This document shows, one piece after another, positions 59,701-64,000 of a stretch of DNA of 64,000 nucleotides; positions within the stretch are counted from its first letter, which is position 1, and each line of letters opens with the position of its first letter. The position numbers and the translations under genes are program-made. Under the pieces are notes generated by a model. The model worked only from the letters and a program-made list of their open reading frames with translations, searched no databases and had not been told where the DNA came from. The DNA comes from Thauera aromatica_A (lineage in GTDB: Bacteria > Pseudomonadota > Gammaproteobacteria > Burkholderiales > Rhodocyclaceae). The DNA is taken from positions 138,805 to 202,804 of the forward strand of contig NZ_JALLIK010000107.1 in NCBI RefSeq assembly GCF_023093595.1, given 5' to 3'.

Positions 59701-61177
59701 CGTGCTCGCCCAGGATGATCTGAACCTCCAGCAGGCCGATCTGGTGAAGACCATCCGCGAGTCGGCGGGCAATCTGCTCAGCATCATCGACGACATCCTC
59801 GACTTCTCGAAGATCGAAGCCGGCAAGCTGGAGATCGGTCAGGAGACGGTCGATTTCCCCGCCCTGCTGGAAGAGCAGTGCCGCACCCTGATACCGCTCG
59901 CCGAGGCCAAAGGCGTCGATCTCGAGGTACACGTGGAAGCCGGGATGCCACGGTGGATCCACGCCGACCCGCTGCGCCTGCGGCAGATCCTCTGCAACCT
60001 GGTCGGCAACGCGATCAAGTTCTCTTCCACCGAACGCAATCCCAGCGCCGGCCGCGGCCGGGTCCACGTGCGCGCCCGGGTGCTGGCCGCCAGCCCGCTG
60101 CAGGTCGCCCTCGAAGTCGAGGACAACGGCATCGGTATCAGCGCGGCGCATCAGCGCAATCTGTTCACCCCCTTCACCCAGGCCGAAAGCACGACCACCC
60201 GCCGCTTCGGCGGCACCGGCCTGGGCCTGGCGATCTGCAAGCGCCTGGTCGACCTGATGAACGGTGAAATCAGCGTCGACAGTTGCCCGGGGCGAGGATC
60301 GCTGTTCAGCGTCCGCCTGCCGCTGGAGCCGGCCAGCCCCCCGCCCAGCATCGACCCCGCGCCACCCGCAGCCGCGTCGGCGCGGGGCGACGGACGCAGC
60401 CATCGCATCCTGGTCGCCGAAGACGATGCGGTGAACCGCAAGGTGATCCAGCACCAGCTGGGTTTGCTCGGCCATCACTGCGAGATCGCCCGCAACGGCG
60501 TCGAAGCCCTGGCGATGTGGCGAGATGCGCCCTACGACCTGCTGCTGACCGACCTGCACATGCCGGAAATGGATGGCTATCAGCTCGCCGAGAGCATCCG
60601 CCGCGAGGAAAACGGCGCGCGGCGTATCCCGATCCTCGTCCTCACCGCGAATGCCTTGCGCGATGAAGCCGCGCGAGCCAAAGCGGCCGGAATGGACGAA
60701 TACCTGACCAAGCCGATCCGGCTTGCCACGCTGAAAGCGGCACTCGAGCGCTGGCTGCCCTGCGCAACGGCCGAAACCACCGAAGCCGCCAAGATCACTC
60801 AACCCGGCGCCGCCGCACCGGTCGAGGAGATCCTGCTCGATACGCAGGCGCTGGACACCCTGGTCGGGGGCGACCGGCAGATGGCCGCCGAAGTCCTTCA
60901 CGACTATGTCGAATCGCTCGATGCACTGGCCATCGAACTCGAAGACAGCTTCGGATGCGGGGACCACGCCGCCATGGGCGCCCTCGCCCATCGCCTGAAG
61001 TCGTCCTCCCGGGCCGTCGGCGCGCAGCGCCTGGCGCAGCTGTGCGGCGACCTGGAGCAGGCCGCGAAAGCCGCCGACACCGCCTCCCTGGCGCACTGCA
61101 CCAGCGAATTCCGCAGCATCCGCGCCGCCACGCGACGACAGATAAAACAGCAGCTGGCCGGCGAACAACCGGCCTGA
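56774..61177 (+). CDS. MASE1-CHASE-PAS hybrid histidine kinase with receiver and HPt
   Basis: This 1,467-residue membrane sensor kinase has, in order: a MASE1 integral membrane sensor (about residues 25-205), a CHASE periplasmic sensor (about 235-440) closed by a helix (FLGFSMLIALLAVFATL), three PAS domains (about 545-660, 670-790 and 815-930), HisKA with the phospho-accepting histidine in ATMSHEIRTPMNGV (near 963), HATPase (LVGNAIKFSS, EDNGIGI, FGGTGLGLAI), a receiver (LVAEDDAVN, with aspartate in LLTDLHMPEMDG near 1259) and an HPt domain (LAHRLKSSSRAVGA near 1405). It thus contains a full internal phosphorelay. The start at 56774 overlaps another ATG in a different frame. It leads a four-gene signalling cluster. 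Confidence 0.95.
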   Translation: MNDNAVKAAQGRTPADTPISPKVHLRRCLIVAFLYGLAGVAGMLFSLSSGYASPVWPAAGVAVAALLIWGPRCWPGVWLGGLSTNLWFDPSLAGAGTAALIASAVTAQALLGARLARRYLEDDLPFAHDWRLGRFLIGAGPLACLLSASCSTAIRFFGGRLEEAALLDEWLRWWSGDTLGVLLFAPLSLLLWPGTHPFRVLGGGSYRFTLPLIITAALLVSGHLGLTQLEDLRARSQTHTLMRVISDGETQSIVETLLPLEGLAHFFTASDEVTREEFHKYAHSFLDHPAILSVDWAPRIEAAQRGAFEASMLTEGFETFRITELDGQGKLQSAGRRAEYFPILYSAPLAASHIVLGLDHGFEPLRRQAMAAALGNGSTAASDQVRLVRTERHASLVYIPVWRQAGERQPQHLAGYVAGVLDIPQLFAPLIERAREHRFAARITDVTPGSPARLLVDGLPGEAEPDWQRDFHFGGRTWRLEMQPDTPPRLPGSSSEERLFLGFSMLIALLAVFATLSSAGRHTLISRQVGERTAQLRSELEARSAAELALHLSEERYRQLIELSPLGILVQCDGRFMFVNARTLELFGARSADQLLGHALLDFVHPDSRDIIRERTELRANGLPAPNPTVIHYHRLDGSYSWAELTSVAYLHGGRLGSLILLNDISARIRAEEQHDRFFNLSLDLFCIASTDGHFKSVNPAFSRILGWSEQELLSRPMFDFVHPDDIPATRHELQRLAHDDSSTLGFENRYRCKDGSWRWLSWKALPQPGQLLFATARDMTEQHRAARQLTELNAELQQRIEERSRTLTELEAKKEEIRAVLDHLLECVITIDRHGTIRRVNPAIEPLLGYTPEELLGRNVSCLMDSPHRDRHDDYLARYLQSGERHIIGSCREVTGRHKSGAAVSLELSVSEYRIDGEHLFIGTLRDIRDRQALIASLTQAREDAEQASRAKSAFLATMSHEIRTPMNGVIGLIDVLAQDDLNLQQADLVKTIRESAGNLLSIIDDILDFSKIEAGKLEIGQETVDFPALLEEQCRTLIPLAEAKGVDLEVHVEAGMPRWIHADPLRLRQILCNLVGNAIKFSSTERNPSAGRGRVHVRARVLAASPLQVALEVEDNGIGISAAHQRNLFTPFTQAESTTTRRFGGTGLGLAICKRLVDLMNGEISVDSCPGRGSLFSVRLPLEPASPPPSIDPAPPAAASARGDGRSHRILVAEDDAVNRKVIQHQLGLLGHHCEIARNGVEALAMWRDAPYDLLLTDLHMPEMDGYQLAESIRREENGARRIPILVLTANALRDEAARAKAAGMDEYLTKPIRLATLKAALERWLPCATAETTEAAKITQPGAAAPVEEILLDTQALDTLVGGDRQMAAEVLHDYVESLDALAIELEDSFGCGDHAAMGALAHRLKSSSRAVGAQRLAQLCGDLEQAAKAADTASLAHCTSEFRSIRAATRRQIKQQLAGEQPA

Positions 61178-61191
61178 ATGAGACGAGCGTG

Positions 61192-62397
61192 ATGAAAATC
61201 CTGATAGTCGACGACGACCCCTTCATCTGCCGGCTGATGAATCGCCAGCTGCACGCGCTCGGGTTCACCGAAATCGCACTGTACGGGCGTGCGCGCAGCG
61301 CGGTCGAGCACCTGGAACGCGAGCCCGGCACGGCCGAGCTGATCTTCTGCGATCTGCAGATGCCCGAAATGGACGGCGTCGAGTTCATCCGCCACCTCGT
61401 CCGCCTCGGCTATCGCGGTGCCCTGGTACTGATCAGCGGCGAGGACGAACGCATCCTGCAAAGCGCGGAGCGCCTGGCACGCGCCGAGCGCCTGCGGGTC
61501 GCGGGCACGCTCTACAAGCCCGTGTCCAGCGAGCAGCTGCAGCGGCTGCTGCAGGCACTGCCGGAGGCCAGCGAGGAACGCCTCGCTCCTGCCACGCCCT
61601 ACGGCGCCGACGAACTGGCACACGGAATCGCCGCCGGGCAGCTGGTCAACCATTACCAACCCAAAGTCGATCTGCACAGCGGAACGGTGATCGGCGTGGA
61701 AACCCTGGCGCGCTGGCAGCACCCGGAAGACGGGCTGGTCTATCCGGACCGTTTCATCGCGGTAGCCGAGGATCACGGCCTGGTCGATGCGCTGATGCGC
61801 GCGGTCCTTCGCCGTGCGCTGCGCGATGCCCGGCGCTGGCAGCTGCAGGGCCACACCCTGCAGCTGGCGATCAACGTGTCGATGGATAACCTCGTGCGCC
61901 TGGACTTCCCCGAATTCATCGAGCAGGAAGCCTCGGCCGCCGGCGTGGCACCGAGCACGCTGATCCTCGAAGTCACCGAGAGCCGCCTGATGAAGAACCG
62001 CCAGGCGGCACTGGACATCCTCACCCGCCTGCGCCTCAAGCGCGTCGGCCTGTCGATCGACGATTTCGGCACCGGCCACTCTTCCCTCACCCAATTGCGC
62101 GACATCCCGTTCACCGAGCTGAAGATCGACCGCAGCTTCGTCCATGGCGCCTGGCGCGACGGCGCCCTGCGCACCATCCTCGACGCCAGCCTCGACATGG
62201 CCCGCAAGCTGGGGATGAAGACCGTCGCCGAAGGCATCGAAGACCACGACGACTGGAACCATCTGCGCGCAGCCGGCTGCGACATCGCCCAGGGCTGGTT
62301 CATCGCCCGGGCGCTGCCGGTCGAGCAGTTGCTCACCTGGCTCCACGACCGGGAGATCGGCCGCGCCTCCTTCAATCCGGCCCACCACCTCTATTGA
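61192..62397 (+). CDS. receiver-EAL response regulator
   Basis: This 401-residue regulator has a receiver domain (residues 1-125; LIVDDDPF acid pocket, phospho-acceptor aspartate in FCDLQMPEMDG) and an EAL cyclic-di-GMP phosphodiesterase domain (about 140-390). The EAL signature itself reads ETLARWQHP, a common variant. LEVTESRLM, DDFGTGHSS, LKIDRSFV and AEGIED supply the metal- and substrate-binding residues, so activity is likely. It starts 14 bases after the hybrid kinase. It is a plausible output of that kinase: phosphorylation would change cyclic-di-GMP breakdown. The longer ORF to 60955 only reads back through the kinase gene. Confidence 0.92.
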   Translation: MKILIVDDDPFICRLMNRQLHALGFTEIALYGRARSAVEHLEREPGTAELIFCDLQMPEMDGVEFIRHLVRLGYRGALVLISGEDERILQSAERLARAERLRVAGTLYKPVSSEQLQRLLQALPEASEERLAPATPYGADELAHGIAAGQLVNHYQPKVDLHSGTVIGVETLARWQHPEDGLVYPDRFIAVAEDHGLVDALMRAVLRRALRDARRWQLQGHTLQLAINVSMDNLVRLDFPEFIEQEASAAGVAPSTLILEVTESRLMKNRQAALDILTRLRLKRVGLSIDDFGTGHSSLTQLRDIPFTELKIDRSFVHGAWRDGALRTILDASLDMARKLGMKTVAEGIEDHDDWNHLRAAGCDIAQGWFIARALPVEQLLTWLHDREIGRASFNPAHHLY

Positions 62398-62475
62398 AAA
62401 CACATCCGGCGGCCGTGCCCCCTTTCGCGAAATGCCCTCGCGCAGCGCGTGCCCAGCCTCGCCAAGGAGAACCAC

Positions 62476-62832
62476 ATGATGCAACCACCAACAACGGATA
62501 CGCTCGACCTCGACATGCTCAAGGCGGTGGTCGGCGACGAGCCGGAAGTCATCGCCGACTTCCTCGCCGACTTCCGCCGGGTGGCGACCACGACCCTCGA
62601 AGCGCTGCAATCCGCCCTCCGGTCCGGAGAGCTTGAGCGCATCTCCGGCCTCGCCCACCGCCTCAAATCCAACGCCCGCACAGTCGGTGCGATGGCCCTC
62701 GGGGAGTCGAGCGCCCGTCTCGAAGGCGAGGCCGCGCAGGGCCGGCCGATCGCAGAGCTGAAGTCCTCGATCGAAGCGCTGGAGCGCGAACTGCACACTG
62801 TGGCCGGCCGGATCGACCGGCTGCTTGCCTGA
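62476..62832 (+). CDS. stand-alone HPt phosphotransfer protein
   Basis: This 118-residue, all-helical protein has the HPt core with the phospho-accepting histidine in GLAHRLKSNARTVGAMAL (near residue 60) and the following helix LGESSARLEGEAAQG. It begins MMQPPTTDTLDLDML with AAGGAGAA upstream; the longer frame to 62449 is less likely. It could carry phosphate between the hybrid kinase and the receivers of its neighbours, giving the cluster a second HPt beside the kinase's own. Confidence 0.9.
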   Translation: MMQPPTTDTLDLDMLKAVVGDEPEVIADFLADFRRVATTTLEALQSALRSGELERISGLAHRLKSNARTVGAMALGESSARLEGEAAQGRPIAELKSSIEALERELHTVAGRIDRLLA

Positions 62833-62895
62833 AATGCCACACCCCGATCCACAGGGACCGGACCGTCCCGTCAACCTGTCGGAACGACTGTACAG

Positions 62896-64000
62896 ATGAC
62901 CCCCACCAAGAAAATTCCTGCGACCATCATGATCGTCACCGACGATCACAACGACGCCACCATCATCGGCAAGCAGCTCGCGCCGGAGTTCGAACATGTC
63001 CTCCTGTCGCTCGACCCGGAGCAACGCGTCGGGTTCTTCGACCTGCGACCGCCCGACGTCCTGGTGCTGGCCTTCAAGACGCTGAACAAGTCCGAAGAGT
63101 TCTACCTGGAGCTTTACCGGCTCAGCGAAAAGATCCATCTGCAGCCGCACCGCACCGTGGTCCTGTGCAACAAGCTCAGCGTCCAGGGCGCCTACGAACT
63201 GTGCCGCAAGGCGGTCTTCGACGACTACGTGATGTTCTGGCCGATGACGTATGACGTCCCGCGCCTGCGCATGTCGGTCCATAACGTCCTGCGCGAACAG
63301 CAGGCGCTCAAGCGCACGCCCCCGGTACTCGGCGAGTTCGCCCGGCAGGCGCGGTCGATCGTCGGCCTCGAAGAGCTGCTCCAGCAGCAAGCGAGCGAAG
63401 GCAACCGGCACATCGCTTCGGTCGACGACGCGGTCAACCTGGCCGAGCAAAGTATCGGCAGCGCGCTCGATCACCTCCACCGTCGCGCCGACCAGGCGGC
63501 CCACGACGACCCCGAAGCGCTCCAGAACCTGCAGGAAGACATCGCCCAACTCAAGCAGAACGAGTTGCGCGCGTACTTCAAGGGCCTCACCGAAGCGGTC
63601 CGGCCAGTGCGCCAGTGGGCCGAGCAACTGCAGCACGACTGCACACCGCACATCGAATCGGCCCGTGCTCTCAAGGCGATGGCCAAGGATGTGCGCCCAC
63701 GCATCCTCCTGATCGATGACGACGAGTTCGTGCACAAGACGGTCGCCCACCAGCTCGAACCGTCCGCATACGAACTGACCGTGGCCTACGACGTCACCGA
63801 GGCATTGCGGATACTCCGTGACACCACGCCCGACCTCGTACTGCTCGACATCCTGATGCCGGGCATCAGCGGCGTGCAGGCCTTGCCCCCCCGAGTTCGA
63901 CAGTTACGCTCGCAAGTGCTTGTTTTTGCTAGATCGCACTTTCAAAAATGCCACTACAACAGCGCCAACTGCTCCGGCGCCGCTGGTTTTTCTATCCCCA
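62896..64000 (+). CDS. double-receiver protein, C-terminal receiver interrupted near 63,887
   Basis: The frame from ATG 62896 stays open to the end of the window. The N-terminal domain (about residues 10-130, MIVTDDHNDATIIGKQL) looks like a receiver, but the phospho-acceptor position is alanine (VLVLAFKTL), so it is probably a pseudo-receiver. A helical linker (about 150-265, with KQNELRAYFKGLTEAV) leads to a second receiver (about 273-330): ILLIDDDEFVHKTVAHQL and LVLLDILMPGISGV with its aspartate. After GVQAL (near residue 330) the sequence no longer follows the receiver fold and becomes AT-richer. The true protein probably ended differently; here it is disrupted or the DNA has been rearranged. 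Confidence 0.75.
   Translation, partial: MTPTKKIPATIMIVTDDHNDATIIGKQLAPEFEHVLLSLDPEQRVGFFDLRPPDVLVLAFKTLNKSEEFYLELYRLSEKIHLQPHRTVVLCNKLSVQGAYELCRKAVFDDYVMFWPMTYDVPRLRMSVHNVLREQQALKRTPPVLGEFARQARSIVGLEELLQQQASEGNRHIASVDDAVNLAEQSIGSALDHLHRRADQAAHDDPEALQNLQEDIAQLKQNELRAYFKGLTEAVRPVRQWAEQLQHDCTPHIESARALKAMAKDVRPRILLIDDDEFVHKTVAHQLEPSAYELTVAYDVTEALRILRDTTPDLVLLDILMPGISGVQALPPRVRQLRSQVLVFARSHFQKCHYNSANCSGAAGFSIP
63888..64000. mobile_element. possible edge of an inserted element
   Basis: From about 63888 (after a run of seven Cs) the base composition falls and the receiver domain stops making sense. A new short frame opens at 63948 (MPLQQRQLLRRRWFFYP). The natural reading is one end of an insertion sequence or another rearrangement joined to the receiver gene. 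I do not recognise the terminal repeat, and the right-hand part is outside the window. Confidence 0.35.

Noticed and set aside
58250..63750. Two minus-strand ORFs (972 and 948 codons) opposite the signalling cluster
   Set aside because: They are antisense shadows of the kinase, EAL and HPt genes, which show intact motifs.

Overview
The window is GC-rich, densely packed bacterial chromosome. Gene content and order point to a betaproteobacterium of the Thauera/Azoarcus/Aromatoleum group (Rhodocyclales). The main reasons are a box-pathway benzoyl-CoA gene (boxC), a YeeE-type thiosulfate transporter with a periplasmic rhodanese, FNR/Anr boxes in front of an OmpW-type porin, and very large PAS/GGDEF/EAL/CheBR and hybrid-kinase proteins. 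The genus is inferred from gene content, not from a database search. I saw no rRNA, tRNA or CRISPR.

Layout. 1-3.2 kb (minus): the start of a LolC/E lipoprotein-export permease, then a sulfur operon of rhodanese, YeeE/TsuA-like transporter and a small membrane protein. 3.3-6.1 kb (minus): a YgiQ radical-SAM protein and a hypothetical protein. 6.3-9.1 kb (plus): RpfE-like protein overlapping recJ. 9.1-10.2 kb: a 12-copy heptamer tandem repeat, two perfect FNR-type boxes, ompW and its terminator. 10.4-13.7 kb: E1alpha-E1beta-E2 of a 2-oxoacid dehydrogenase complex. 13.9-20.2 kb: a signalling trio of CRP-PAS fusion, CheB-CheR-PAS fusion and PAS-GGDEF-EAL protein. 20.3-35.7 kb: an envelope and osmotic-stress island with small membrane and lipoproteins, CsbD, PRC-barrel, DUF2254, a phospholipase-D/cardiolipin synthase, a VIT-type transporter, a ~2,960-residue cyclic beta-1,2-glucan synthase, and BON and glycine-zipper lipoproteins.

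36-37.5 kb holds nhaA. It is preceded by a pseudoknotted leader RNA resembling the nhaA-associated cation riboswitches and by a 55-codon leader ORF overlapping the nhaA start. 37.5-39.2 kb (minus) is an isolated boxC. 39.4-48.2 kb (plus) runs prfB (with its programmed +1 frameshift), a kleisin-like protein, a MukE/MksE-like protein, trmA, a short-arm SMC ATPase, then lysS. The three condensin-like genes sit inside a translation-gene cluster and have no visible nuclease partner. 48.2-56.7 kb: DUF808 membrane protein, mnmC, a TPR/Sel1 protein, gltX and kup.

56.8 kb to the end is a phosphorelay cluster: a MASE1-CHASE-PAS hybrid histidine kinase with its own receiver and HPt, a receiver-EAL protein, a free HPt protein, and a double-receiver protein. 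The last protein's C-terminal receiver is interrupted near 63,887, where the sequence changes character; this looks like the edge of an inserted element or a rearrangement.

The strongest leads for something new are the condensin-like trio, the nhaA leader RNA with its overlapping leader ORF, and the CRP-PAS/CheBR/GGDEF-EAL trio whose outer members share a PAS module.
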